A DNA stretch of 64,000 nucleotides from Nonomuraea wenchangensis (GTDB lineage Bacteria > Actinomycetota > Actinomycetes > Streptosporangiales > Streptosporangiaceae): positions 1 through 64,000 of the forward strand of contig NZ_FOHX01000026.1 of assembly GCF_900111685.1 (NCBI RefSeq), written 5' to 3'. Position numbers and translations under genes: made by a program. Positions 8,019 through 16,908 of the stretch are shown here, in pieces (the stretch's first letter is position 1; each line of letters starts with the position of its first letter). A model generated the notes under the pieces. It made no database searches and was not told the DNA's origin. It saw only the letters and a list, made by a program, of their open reading frames with translations.

Positions 8019-8786
8019 GTGGCTGCTCGCTATGAACTGATCGCCGATGACCTGCGGGAAGGCATCATCTCCGGCGCGTACCCGGTGGGCTCGCAGCTCC
8101 CCAGCGAGGCCGAGCTGGCCCGGCGGCACGGCGCGGCGCGCGGCACGGTGCGCCAGGCGGTGGCGGTGCTCGCCGCCGAGGGACTGGTGGGCTCCAGGCA
8201 GGGCGCCCGGCGCATTGTGCTCGGCGCGGCGCGCAGCCAGAGCTTCGCCGAGCTGCACAGCTTCGCGCAGTGGGCGCGCGCGGGCGGCCACCGCTTCGGC
8301 GGCCAGGTGATCGAGCAGCGCCGCCGCCCCGCGAGCGCCGCGGAGTCGGCGAGGCTCGGCGGCGGCGAGGTGCTGGAGGTGCTGCGGCTGCGCACGCTGG
8401 AGGGGGAGCCGGTGCTGGTCGAGCGGACGGTGTACGCCGCCTGGGTGGCTCCCGCCGTCGAGGCGCTGCCCGCCGACTGCGAGTCGGTCACCCAGGCCCT
8501 GTACGACACCACCGGCCTCGTGTGCGCCTACGGCGAACACCTCATCGACGCGGTCGCCGCCGGCGCCCAGGACGCCCGCCTGCTGGGGGTGCGCCGCGGC
8601 AGCCCGCTGCTGCGCCAGCGCCGCACCACGACGACGCAGGAGGGCCGCCCGGTGGAGTCCTCCGACGACCGTTACCGCGCGGGCAGCGTGGCCTTCAGCA
8701 TCCGCAACTCGATCGGCGCCAACCCGCTCGTGCGGCAGGCGATCGACTTGCGTTCCGCGCCCGGAGAACATATGTTCGAGTCATAA
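8019..8786 (+). CDS. GntR family regulator, HutC/PhnF type with UTRA domain
   Basis: 255 residues. The winged helix is at about 1-70 (YELIADDLREGIISGAYPVG, then LPSEAELARRHGAARGTVRQAV). A UTRA effector domain follows (LEVLRLRTLEGEPVLVERTVY ... SSDDRYRAGSVAFS). I chose GTG at 8019 because GGGGAGGGG lies just upstream; a TTG at 7989 would add 10 unlikely residues. It is divergent from the uptake operon and probably represses it until the substrate binds. Its last codons overlap an SOS box serving the next operon. Confidence 0.88.
   Translation: MAARYELIADDLREGIISGAYPVGSQLPSEAELARRHGAARGTVRQAVAVLAAEGLVGSRQGARRIVLGAARSQSFAELHSFAQWARAGGHRFGGQVIEQRRRPASAAESARLGGGEVLEVLRLRTLEGEPVLVERTVYAAWVAPAVEALPADCESVTQALYDTTGLVCAYGEHLIDAVAAGAQDARLLGVRRGSPLLRQRRTTTTQEGRPVESSDDRYRAGSVAFSIRNSIGANPLVRQAIDLRSAPGEHMFES
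8766..8777. promoter_or_regulatory. SOS box (LexA site) upstream of DUF6504-dnaE2
   Basis: GAACATATGTTC is a perfect match to the actinobacterial LexA core GAAC-N4-GTTC, with the consensus GA on its right flank. It sits inside the last codons of the GntR gene, 69 bp before the TTG of the DUF6504 gene. dnaE2 is DNA-damage induced in mycobacteria, so the position fits LexA control. Confidence 0.8.
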
Positions 8787-8845
8787 GCGCCCGCCTTCCC
8801 CCGGGTGGCTCACGAACACGACCAGAGCCGCGTGGGAGAAGCGTC

Positions 8846-9112
8846 TTGAGCAGACTCTATGGCGATCCGATAGAGGTGTGGACGAGGGACGGAGAGCCGA
8901 TCCAGTTCGTCTGGCGCGACCGGCTCTACCTCGTCCGCCGCGTCCTCGACCACTGGGTGGTCGCGCGCGAATGGTGGAAGACGAGCGAGGGAGATCCGGG
9001 CGAGCGCCGGTTCTGGCGCGTGGACGCCGGCCCCGGCCGCGAGGTGGGCTCCTACGAGCTGCGCTACGACACCGCCGCCAACGGCTGGCTGCTGCTGAGG
9101 GCGTGGGACTGA
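8846..9112 (+). CDS. DUF6504 family small protein
   Basis: 88 residues rich in Trp and Arg (IQFVWRDRLYLVRRVLDHWVV, REWWKTSEGD, RRFWRVDAG). The start is TTG at 8846 behind GGGAGAAG. The stop codon shares one base with the dnaE2 ATG (TGATG), so the two are translationally coupled. This family commonly sits beside or is fused to translesion-polymerase genes in actinobacteria. A role as an accessory factor in mutagenic repair is inference. Confidence 0.8.
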   Translation: MSRLYGDPIEVWTRDGEPIQFVWRDRLYLVRRVLDHWVVAREWWKTSEGDPGERRFWRVDAGPGREVGSYELRYDTAANGWLLLRAWD

Positions 9113-12100
9113 TGGCGCCGCCGTTCCCGCATCTCCATGTGTGCTCGGCCTACTCCATGCGCTACGGCACCGCCTTCCCGCAGGCCCTCGCCCAGCGCGC
9201 CGCGGAGCACGGCATGGACATCCTGGCCCTGACCGACCGCGACGGGCTCTACGGTGCCGTCAAGCACGTCCAGGCGTGCGCCGACGCCGGGATCGCGCCG
9301 GTCGTCGGGGTCGACCTGGCGCTCGACGCCCCGCCGGCCGGTCCGGCGCCCGGCATGCGCGCCGAGCGGCCCCGCACCGGCCCCGAGGCCGAGGACCGCG
9401 TCACCGTGCTGGCCCGCGGCGAGGGCTGGTCGCGCCTGGCGCGCCTGGTCACCGCCGCCCACCGGGCCGGCGAGCGCGGCCGGCCGAAGGTGACCCGCGA
9501 GCTGGTCGGCGCATGGGCGGGCGGGCCCGGCGGCGAGCACGGGTTCGGCGCCGACGACGGGCTCGTGGTGTTGCTCGGCCCCCGTTCCGACGTGGGCCGC
9601 GCGGTGGCCGCGCGGCGCGACGAGCACGCGCGGACGCTGCTCGGCCTGTGGCGGGCGGCGGTGCCCGCCGTGGTGATCGAGCTGGTCGACCAGTACGGCT
9701 TCCGCGACGCGACCACCGCCGTGCGCATGCTCGGCCTGGCCGAGTCCATGGGCGTGCCCGCCGTGCTCACCAACGCGGTGCGCTACCTCGACCCGGCCGA
9801 CCACCAGGTGGGCGACGTGCTCGACGCGGCCCGCCAGCTCGTCCCCCTGCACCCGCGCCACCTCGACCGGACGACCTCGCACGCCTATCTCAAGAGCACC
9901 AAGGAGATGTGGCAGGTGGCGGCCAAGGTCTGCGGCGCCGACCGGACGCGGGTGGGGCGGCTGCTGTTCACCACCAGGCGGCTGGCCGAGGCGTGCGCGA
10001 TGGACCCGCTGCGGCTGCTCGCGCTCCGCAACGACCCGCCCGACCTGCACCTGCCCGAGATCGGCAGGGACCCGGTGCCGCTGCTGCGTCACCGCGTCGA
10101 GGACGGCCTGCTCCGGCGCGGCCTCGGCCGTGACGCGGACGCCCGGCGGCGGCTCGGCGAGGAGATGACGATCATCGAGCGCAAGCGCCTGTCCGGCTAC
10201 TTCATCGCGGTGGCCGGCATCACCGACATGATCCGCGGCATGGGCGTGCGCTGCGCCATCCGCGGCTCGGGCGCCGGCAGCCTGGTCAACTACCTCATCG
10301 GCATCGGCGAGGTCAATCCGCTCGACCACGGCCTGCTCATGGAGCGGTTCCTGTCCGAGGGGCGCGTCGGGCTGCCCGACATCGACGTGGACGTCGAGTC
10401 CGCCCGCCGACTCGACTGCTACAGGGCGATCTTCGACCGGTACGGCGAGGACCGCGTGGCCTGCGTGTCCATGATGGAGACCTACCGGGCGCGCAGCGCC
10501 ATCCGCGACGTCGCCGGGGCGATGGGCCTGCCGCCGCACGAGATCGACACGATCGCCAAGGCGTTCCCGCACATCAGGGCCAGGCAGATCACCGCCTCGC
10601 TCGCCGACCTGCCCGAGCTGCGCGGCAGCCGGCTCGGCGACGCCGGGCTGGACCGGGTGTTCCGCCTCGCCGAACGGCTCGACGGGCTGCCCCGGCACAT
10701 CGCGCTGCACCCGTGCGGGGTGCTCGTGGGCAACTCCGGCCTCCTCGACCGGACGCCGGTCGAACGCAGCCTGCTGGAGTTCCCGATGTCGCAGTTCGAC
10801 AAGGAGGACGTGGAGGAGGCCGGGCTGCTCAAGCTGGACGTGCTGGGCGTGCGGATGCAGTCGGCGCTGGCGTACGCGCTGGGCGAGGTCAAGCGCGTGG
10901 ACGGCGTCACCGTCGAGCTGGACGCCCAGCGCGGGGAGGACCCGGACGTTCAGTACGTCCCGCACGACGACCAGGAGACCTACGACATGATCTGCGCCGC
11001 CCGCACGATCGGGTGCTTCCAGATCGAGTCGCCCGGTCAGCGGGAGCTGGTGGCCAAGCTGGAGCCGCGCGCCATGCACGACCTGATCGTGGACATCTCG
11101 CTGTTCCGGCCGGGGCCGGTCAACTCCGACATGATCACCCCCTACCTGGAGGCCAGGCAGGGGTGGCGGCAGCCGCACTACCCGCACGAGCGGCTGCGCG
11201 AGGCGCTGCGCGAGACGCACGGCGTCGTGGTGTTCCACGAGCAGGTCCTGAAGATCATCTCGGTGATGACCGGGCGCGACCTGTCCTTCGCCGAGCTGCT
11301 GCGGCGCACCCTCGGCACGCCGGAGGGACGCGAACGGGTGCGCAAGACGTTCGTGCCACTGGCGCGGGCCAACGGCTTCGACGACGCGGCCGTGGACCGG
11401 GCCTGGCGGGTGCTGGACGCGTTCGGCGGGTTCGGGTTCTGCAAGGCGCACGCGGCGGCGTTCGCGCTGCCCACCTACCAGTCGGCGTGGCTGAAGCGGC
11501 ACCACGCGGCCGCGTTCTTCGCGGGGGTGCTCACGCACGACCCCGGCATGTACCCCTCGCGGGTCATCGTCGACGAGGCCAGGCAGTGCGGGGTCAAGAT
11601 CCTGCCGCTCGACGTCAACAAGTCAGGCAAGGACTGGCGGGTGGAGCGGCTCGGGCCGCGCGTGCCGGTGCGGGTGCGGCCCGACCGGCTCGCCGCCGGC
11701 CCGCGGGACGCGCAGCCTCGGCGGCGCGAGTTCCGGGCCGAGGACCTCGGCAAGGGGTACGCGCTGCGGGTGCCGTTCTCGGCGGTCAAGGGGGTGAGCG
11801 AGGCCGAGGTGGAGCGGATGGTGGCCGGGCAGCCGTACACGTCGCTGGCCGACTTCTGGGACCGCGCCCGGCCCTCGCGGCCCGTCATCGAGCGGATCGT
11901 GCAGGTCGGCGGCCTCGACGCGCTGCACGACCTGCGTCCGGGCGGGCCGCGCTGGAAGCCCGGCGAGCTGACCCGGCGCGACCTGATCGCGCGGATCGGC
12001 GCGCTCGAACGCTCGTCGGCGAGCGGCGTGCGGGCCGGGCCGCGCGCCTCCAAGCACTACACCCGCCCCTTGGAAACCCGGCCGTCCGAAACCCAGCCGT

Positions 12101-12756
12101 CGGCGCAGCTCCCGCTGGGCTTCACCGAGCACCTGCCGCCCGGCGAGCTGCCCGAGATGACCGAGGCCGAGATGGTCGAGGCCGAGCTGGAGATCCTCGG
12201 CATCGACGTCAGCCGGCACGTCATCAGCTTCCACGACGAGCTGCTCGACCTGCTCGGCGTGGTACGCGCCCGCGACCTGCTGCGCCGGCGCAACGGGTCC
12301 GAGGTGCTGGTGGCCGGGGTCAAGGTGGCCACGCAGACGCCCGCGGTGCGCTCCGGGCAGCGGGTCATCTTCACCACCCTGGATGACTCCACCGGGCCGA
12401 TCGACCTGACCTTCTTCGAGTCGGTCCAGGGGCACTGCGCCGCGACCGTGTTCGGGGCGTGGCTCATGCTGGCCAAGGGGGTGGTGCGGCGCACCGGCGT
12501 GCGGGCGGTGTCGCTGCGGGCCGTCGACTGCTGGGACCTCGCCGACCTGGACGGCCTGTGGCGGTCGCAGGGCATCGACGCGGTCCGCGACCTGCTCAGC
12601 CGTACGCCGGGGGAGCCGGCGGGCGTGGGCGGGCGGCGCATCGAGTATCCGAACGGGTTCCGGCTGTCGCCCTACTCCGACATCGCCCCGGCCGTCACCC
12701 CGCCCCGCCGGCTCTGGCACGCCAGCCCCGGCAGCTCCGGCCCCACCGCCGCCTGA
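9112..12756 (+). CDS. dnaE2: error-prone DNA polymerase III alpha subunit DnaE2 (ImuC)
   Basis: 1214 residues. It has an N-terminal PHP domain (HLHVCSAYSMRYG with the HxH pair), palm motifs GSGAGSLVNYLIG and the catalytic LPDIDVDVES, then GCFQIESPGQRELVAKLEP. Tandem fingers/HhH and a C-terminal OB fold (EVLVAGVKVATQTPAVRSGQ) follow. The pattern is that of DnaE2 rather than replicative DnaE1. It performs translesion synthesis in the SOS mutasome, usually with ImuA and ImuB, neither of which is in this window. A SOS box upstream of the coupled DUF6504 gene predicts damage induction. Confidence 0.95.
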   Translation: MAPPFPHLHVCSAYSMRYGTAFPQALAQRAAEHGMDILALTDRDGLYGAVKHVQACADAGIAPVVGVDLALDAPPAGPAPGMRAERPRTGPEAEDRVTVLARGEGWSRLARLVTAAHRAGERGRPKVTRELVGAWAGGPGGEHGFGADDGLVVLLGPRSDVGRAVAARRDEHARTLLGLWRAAVPAVVIELVDQYGFRDATTAVRMLGLAESMGVPAVLTNAVRYLDPADHQVGDVLDAARQLVPLHPRHLDRTTSHAYLKSTKEMWQVAAKVCGADRTRVGRLLFTTRRLAEACAMDPLRLLALRNDPPDLHLPEIGRDPVPLLRHRVEDGLLRRGLGRDADARRRLGEEMTIIERKRLSGYFIAVAGITDMIRGMGVRCAIRGSGAGSLVNYLIGIGEVNPLDHGLLMERFLSEGRVGLPDIDVDVESARRLDCYRAIFDRYGEDRVACVSMMETYRARSAIRDVAGAMGLPPHEIDTIAKAFPHIRARQITASLADLPELRGSRLGDAGLDRVFRLAERLDGLPRHIALHPCGVLVGNSGLLDRTPVERSLLEFPMSQFDKEDVEEAGLLKLDVLGVRMQSALAYALGEVKRVDGVTVELDAQRGEDPDVQYVPHDDQETYDMICAARTIGCFQIESPGQRELVAKLEPRAMHDLIVDISLFRPGPVNSDMITPYLEARQGWRQPHYPHERLREALRETHGVVVFHEQVLKIISVMTGRDLSFAELLRRTLGTPEGRERVRKTFVPLARANGFDDAAVDRAWRVLDAFGGFGFCKAHAAAFALPTYQSAWLKRHHAAAFFAGVLTHDPGMYPSRVIVDEARQCGVKILPLDVNKSGKDWRVERLGPRVPVRVRPDRLAAGPRDAQPRRREFRAEDLGKGYALRVPFSAVKGVSEAEVERMVAGQPYTSLADFWDRARPSRPVIERIVQVGGLDALHDLRPGGPRWKPGELTRRDLIARIGALERSSASGVRAGPRASKHYTRPLETRPSETQPSAQLPLGFTEHLPPGELPEMTEAEMVEAELEILGIDVSRHVISFHDELLDLLGVVRARDLLRRRNGSEVLVAGVKVATQTPAVRSGQRVIFTTLDDSTGPIDLTFFESVQGHCAATVFGAWLMLAKGVVRRTGVRAVSLRAVDCWDLADLDGLWRSQGIDAVRDLLSRTPGEPAGVGGRRIEYPNGFRLSPYSDIAPAVTPPRRLWHASPGSSGPTAA

Positions 12757-12780
12757 CCCCTTCGCCCGGGGCCGGGCGGG

Positions 12781-13464
12781 TCACATGGGGTGGCTGAGGG
12801 GGGTGGAGCCGGAGGCGGGTTCGGCGGCGAGGGGGCGGAGGGAGGCGAGGGGGGAGCGGGCGGCGCGCTGGAGCCGGGTCAGCTCGCGGACGGTGCCCGC
12901 GCACAGCGCCGCGGCGACCGCCGCGCACAGCAGCTCGGGCGCCCCCACCCCGGTCAGGCCGCGGGCCGCGGAGTCGAGCGGCAGCCGGATCGTGACCAGC
13001 GCGAGCGTGGCCAGCCAGCTCACCCACCACCCGGCCAGCAGCGCCAGCCATCGGCCGCGCCGCCCCGCGGGCGGCCGGGTGCCGCGCCAGACCTCGTCCA
13101 GGAGCAGCGCGGGCGCCACCAGGTTGACGCCGGGGATCAGCCAGGCCGCCGCCACCGGCGCGGTCGCCGCCGAGCGGTCGTTGGCCTGCCTGGCCCGTAC
13201 GAGCCACGTCGCGTACGCGGCCCCGGCCGCGACCGAGGTGCCCGCCACCAGCATGATCAGCACCGCGAACACGGTCACCGCGCCCACGACCGCCTCCGCC
13301 TCGGCCCCCTGGGGCCGTCCGCCGAACGCGGCGAGCTGGGCGGCGAGCTGCCGCCCGCGAACCTGCTCGAAGATCACCAGAGCGGCGAGGGAGAGGACCT
13401 GCGCGGCGAGCGTGACGTAGACGGCGGAGGCGGCTCTGCTGGGCGGTGCCTGGGTGTGGCGCAC
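12781..13464 (-). CDS. DUF4328-type integral membrane protein
   Basis: 227 residues from GTG at 13464 (VRHTQAPPSRAAS), with GGGGAG 8 nt upstream. Five or six hydrophobic stretches are visible, including YVTLAAQVLSLAALVIFE, VTVFAVLIMLVAGTSVAAGA and LALLAGWWVSWLATLAL. The phrase WLVRARQANDR ... AWLIPGVNLVAPALLLDEVWRGT is the DUF4328 signature. The function of the family is unknown. It is convergent with dnaE2 and follows the response regulator on the same strand with a 68-bp gap. Confidence 0.75.
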   Translation of the reverse strand: MRHTQAPPSRAASAVYVTLAAQVLSLAALVIFEQVRGRQLAAQLAAFGGRPQGAEAEAVVGAVTVFAVLIMLVAGTSVAAGAAYATWLVRARQANDRSAATAPVAAAWLIPGVNLVAPALLLDEVWRGTRPPAGRRGRWLALLAGWWVSWLATLALVTIRLPLDSAARGLTGVGAPELLCAAVAAALCAGTVRELTRLQRAARSPLASLRPLAAEPASGSTPLSHPM

Positions 13465-13532
13465 GATGTTCTCTCCCCGGGCCTTGCGCTGCGGTTCTGA
13501 TTCACTTTTTATCCCGCGAGGCCCGCCGTTAA

Positions 13533-14183
13533 TCAGCTCACCACGCCGGATTCCCACGCCCAAGCAGCGATTTCGACCCGATTGCGAACGCCGAGCTTGG
13601 CGAAGATGCTGCCGAGGTGCGTCTTGACGGTCGACAACGACACGAACAGCTCGGCGGCCACCTCCTGGTTGGTGCGCCCCCGCGCGATCAGCCGCACCAC
13701 GTCCAGCTCGCGCTCGGTCAGCGGGTCGTTCATGGGCGGCGGCGCGGCCCGCCGGGGCTGGGCGAGGTGCTGCAGCAGCCGTACGGTGACCGACGGCGAC
13801 ACCAGCGCGTCTCCGGCCGCGGCCGCCCGCACCGCCTCGATGAGCAGCGTGGGCCCGCTGTCCTTGAGCAGGAAGCCGGTCGCGCCGGAGCGCAGCGCGC
13901 CGTAGACGTACTCGTCGAGGTCGAACGTGGTGACGATGACCACCCGCAGCGGGTTCTCCACGCCGGGGCCGGCCAGGATCCTGGTCACCTCGATGCCGTC
14001 GAGCCTGGGCATCCTGATGTCCAGGAGGCACACGTCGGGCCGCAGCCGCCGCGCCTCCGCCACCGCCTCGGCCCCGTCGGCCACCGCCGCGACGACCTCC
14101 ATGTCCGGTTGCGCATCCAAGATCATCTGAAAGCCGGTACGTACTAGTTGCTGGTCGTCGGCGACGAGAACCCGAATAGTCAC
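13533..14183 (-). CDS. NarL/LuxR-type response regulator, orphan
   Basis: 216 residues from GTG at 14183 (VTIRVLVADDQQ). The receiver domain has the acidic pair DD, phospho-acceptor in VCLLDIRMPRLDG, the T of VIVTTFD and K of LLKDSG. A C-terminal LuxR HTH follows (LTERELDVVRLIARGRTNQEVAAELFVSLSTVKTHLGSI). No histidine kinase is adjacent, which is unusual for this class. It diverges from an ABC exporter operon over a 93-bp gap containing an inverted repeat and probably controls that operon. Confidence 0.92.
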   Translation of the reverse strand: MTIRVLVADDQQLVRTGFQMILDAQPDMEVVAAVADGAEAVAEARRLRPDVCLLDIRMPRLDGIEVTRILAGPGVENPLRVVIVTTFDLDEYVYGALRSGATGFLLKDSGPTLLIEAVRAAAAGDALVSPSVTVRLLQHLAQPRRAAPPPMNDPLTERELDVVRLIARGRTNQEVAAELFVSLSTVKTHLGSIFAKLGVRNRVEIAAWAWESGVVS

Positions 14184-14200
14184 GGCCCCAACTCTAAAGA

Positions 14201-14242
14201 GATCGGCCGTTCGGTCGAGACGGGATGGCCGCACGGCCGATC
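14201..14242. promoter_or_regulatory. inverted repeat between response regulator and ABC exporter
   Basis: Arms GATCGGCCGT (14201-14210) and ACGGCCGATC (14233-14242) are perfect 10-bp complements separated by 22 bp. They occupy the centre of the divergent promoter region. A binding site for the response-regulator dimer is a reasonable inference. Confidence 0.45.
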
Positions 14243-14276
14243 CGGTGGATACGGGCCTGCCGGGAGGCTGAGGGGC

Positions 14277-14957
14277 ATGAACGACGTGCTTGTTGGACGG
14301 GCCCTGGTCAAGAGGTTCGGGCAGACGGTCGCCCTCGGCGGCGTGGACATCGCGGTGCGGGCCGGTGAGGCCGTGGCGATCATGGGGCCGAGCGGGTCAG
14401 GCAAGTCCACCCTGCTGCACTGCCTCGCGGGCATCATGCGGCCGGACGAGGGCGAGGTGCACCTGCTGGGGCAGCGCATCGACGCGATGGGGGAGCGCAA
14501 GCGCAGCGCGCTGCGGCGTACCCGGTTCGGTTTCGTCTTCCAGTTCGGGCAGCTCCTGCCCGAGCTGCCGGCGGAGGAGAACGTGGCCCTGCCGCTCATG
14601 CTGGGCGGCGTGTCCCGGCAGCAGGCGGTCCGGCAGGCCCGCGAGTGGTTCGCGCCGCTCGGCCTGCCGGGCATGGAGACGCGGCGGCCGGGCGAGCTGT
14701 CCGGCGGGCAGGCCCAGCGGGTGGCCATCGCGAGGGCGTTGGTGACCAGGCCGGCGGTGGTGTTCGCCGACGAGCCGACCGGGGCGCTCGACCAGCGGAC
14801 CGGGCAGGACACGATGCGGCTGCTGGTGGAGGCGACCCGGCACAACGACGCCTCGCTGATCGTCGTCACCCACGACCCGAACGTGGCCGCCTGGTGCGAC
14901 CGCACCGTCGAGGTCCGTGACGGCCACCTGGTGACCATGAGCGGAGCGACGGCGTGA
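14277..14957 (+). CDS. ABC exporter ATPase (MacB/LolD-like)
   Basis: 226 residues. Walker A GPSGSGKST, Q-loop VFQFGQLLPELPAEENVALPL, signature LSGGQAQRVAIARAL and Walker B VVFADEPTGALDQ are the hallmark of the LolD/MacB/FtsE group. ATG at 14277 follows GGGAGG/GAGGGG. The stop overlaps the permease GTG by 4 bp (GTGA). With the FtsX-type partner it would make a mechanotransmission-type transporter, often for peptides or lipids. Confidence 0.92.
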   Translation: MNDVLVGRALVKRFGQTVALGGVDIAVRAGEAVAIMGPSGSGKSTLLHCLAGIMRPDEGEVHLLGQRIDAMGERKRSALRRTRFGFVFQFGQLLPELPAEENVALPLMLGGVSRQQAVRQAREWFAPLGLPGMETRRPGELSGGQAQRVAIARALVTRPAVVFADEPTGALDQRTGQDTMRLLVEATRHNDASLIVVTHDPNVAAWCDRTVEVRDGHLVTMSGATA

Positions 14958-16903
14958 ACCTGGATCTGACGTGGCGGCTGCTCAAGGGCGGCGGCCGTAA
15001 GGGGCTGCTGGGCGTCTGGCTGACGCTGGGGGCCGTCGCCGTGTCCACGGCGCTGCTGCTGTTCGCCGTGGCCGCGAACCTGGCCTTCGACGCCCGCGCC
15101 GAGCGCGGTGCCTGGCGCAACCCGGTGCCGGTGGCCAAGGACGCGGCCGCCAAGGACGCGGTGGCCGTCGAGGCGTCCCGCTTCGACTACGTACGCGACC
15201 GGGCGATCACCGTCGTGGATCTCGCCGCGCTCCGGCCCGACGCCGCTCCGCCGCCCGGCCTGCCGCGCTTCCCGAAGCCGGGGGAGACGTGGCTGTCGCC
15301 CGCGCTCGCGGAGCTGGCCCGTGAGCTGCTCCCCGCCGAGCTGGGCGACCGTTACCCGCGCCCGGCGGGCGTCCTGGGGGACGAGGCCCTGGTGTACCCG
15401 GGGGAGCTGGTCGCGGTCGTCGGCCACGCGCCGGACGCGCCGGCGATGACCGCCGAGCGCAGTGACGACTGGATCGTGGGCAAGCCGCCGGTGAGGGTCG
15501 CGAGCCTGGCGGGGACGCCGAGCGAGGACGCGGAGGCGTACAAGGTGCTCGCGGTCATCGCGAGCGTGCTCATGGTGGTGCCGCTGCTGGTGTTCGGGGG
15601 CGCGGCGGCCCGGCTCACGGTGGCCAGGCGGGACCGGAGGCTGGCCGCGCTCCGGCTGGTCGGCGCGACGCCCGGGCAGGTGGTGCGGATGACGGTGGCC
15701 GAGGCGGTGCTCGTGGCGCTGGCCGGGGCGCTGGTCGGGGCGGTGGCGTTCGCGCTGGCCGTGCCGCTGCTGACGCTGATCGAGATCCAGGGCGGCGCCT
15801 GGTTCGCGGGGGACCTGTTCCCCGGCCTGGCGGTGCTGGCCGGGGTGCTGGTGGCGGTGCCGCTGCTGGTGGGGTTGTCGGCGGTCGCGGGGCTGCGCCG
15901 GGTGGTGGTGAGCCCGCTCGGCGTGGCCAAGCGGGAGACGCCGCCCGGCATGCGCTTCGTCCGGGTGCTCGCGCTGCTCGCGGTGCTGGCCGCGTTCCCG
16001 ATGCTGACCCAGGGGACCAGCGTGGCGATCGTGGCCGTGGCGCTCGGGCTCGCGTTCCTGTGCCTGAACCTGGCCGGGCCGTGGGTGGTGGGCCTCATCG
16101 GCCGGATCACGGCGGGCACGGCGCGCGGCCCCGCCCGGCTGCTGGCCGGGCGCAGGCTGGTGGACGACCCGCGCTCCGCCTGGCGGACGGTGAGCGGGGT
16201 GGCGCTGACCGGGTTCGTGGCGGGCTTCCTCGGCCTGCTCAGCCCGGGCGCGTTCGCGCAGGCCGACGGGCCGCCGCAGCTCCGTGTCCTCGCGCCCGCC
16301 GGGCAGGCCGAGCAGGTGGCCGGGCAGGCCCGCGAGCGGCTGGCGGCGGCGAAGGTGCCCGCCGTGGTCACGGTCGTCAAGCGGACCGTCGTCGCCGCGC
16401 CGTCGGGCCCGCTCGACGCGGCGGCCATGGACCGGGCGCGTACGGCGCTCGCCGGGCTCGTCCCGGGCCGCACCCCGACGACCGAGGCCGACGAGCGGGG
16501 CTTCGGCGATCAACTGCTGGCCGACGTGCGGGTGGGGACGATCGTGGTGCTGTCGGTGTCGTTCCTGGTGGCCATCGCGAGCGCGGGCATCACGGCCGCC
16601 TCGTCGGTCCTCGACCGGCGGCAGACGTACGGGCTGCTGCGCCTCGCCGGGACGCCGCTGGAGGTGCTGGACCGGGCCAGGCGGGCCGAGACGCTGATCC
16701 CGCTGGGCGTGATGGGCGGCGGCGCGATCCTGGTGGGGGCGTTCTGCGCGACGCCGTTCATGATCGGCGGGGTCAGCGTGGCCGGGGTCGTCACGCTGGT
16801 GGTCTGCGTGGTGCTCGGGTTCGCCGGGGTGATCGGGGCGGGGGCGCTGAGCCGGCCGCTGCTGAGGTCGGTCACGGCCGATCCCGCGCCCCGACCCGAC
16901 TGA
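14954..16903 (+). CDS. FtsX-like permease of ABC exporter
   Basis: 649 residues from GTG. An N-terminal membrane helix near 18-40 is followed by an extracytoplasmic segment, then two FtsX-type membrane blocks. The central block is about residues 195-400 (VLAVIASVLMVVPLLVFGGAAARLTVARRDRRLAALRLVGATPGQV) and the C-terminal block about 525-640 (TIVVLSVSFLVAIASAGITAAS ... YGLLRLAGTPLEVLDRARRAE). The pairing with the ATPase is translational. It is convergent with the LLM gene, only 5 bp apart. Confidence 0.9.
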   Translation: MNLDLTWRLLKGGGRKGLLGVWLTLGAVAVSTALLLFAVAANLAFDARAERGAWRNPVPVAKDAAAKDAVAVEASRFDYVRDRAITVVDLAALRPDAAPPPGLPRFPKPGETWLSPALAELARELLPAELGDRYPRPAGVLGDEALVYPGELVAVVGHAPDAPAMTAERSDDWIVGKPPVRVASLAGTPSEDAEAYKVLAVIASVLMVVPLLVFGGAAARLTVARRDRRLAALRLVGATPGQVVRMTVAEAVLVALAGALVGAVAFALAVPLLTLIEIQGGAWFAGDLFPGLAVLAGVLVAVPLLVGLSAVAGLRRVVVSPLGVAKRETPPGMRFVRVLALLAVLAAFPMLTQGTSVAIVAVALGLAFLCLNLAGPWVVGLIGRITAGTARGPARLLAGRRLVDDPRSAWRTVSGVALTGFVAGFLGLLSPGAFAQADGPPQLRVLAPAGQAEQVAGQARERLAAAKVPAVVTVVKRTVVAAPSGPLDAAAMDRARTALAGLVPGRTPTTEADERGFGDQLLADVRVGTIVVLSVSFLVAIASAGITAASSVLDRRQTYGLLRLAGTPLEVLDRARRAETLIPLGVMGGGAILVGAFCATPFMIGGVSVAGVVTLVVCVVLGFAGVIGAGALSRPLLRSVTADPAPRPD

Positions 16904-16908
16904 ACCGG

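Noticed and set aside
9064..11538. 824-codon open frame antisense to dnaE2
   Set aside because: Composition is His/Arg/Gly/Ala-rich without domains, as expected for the reverse frame of a GC-rich gene; dnaE2 itself has all catalytic motifs.
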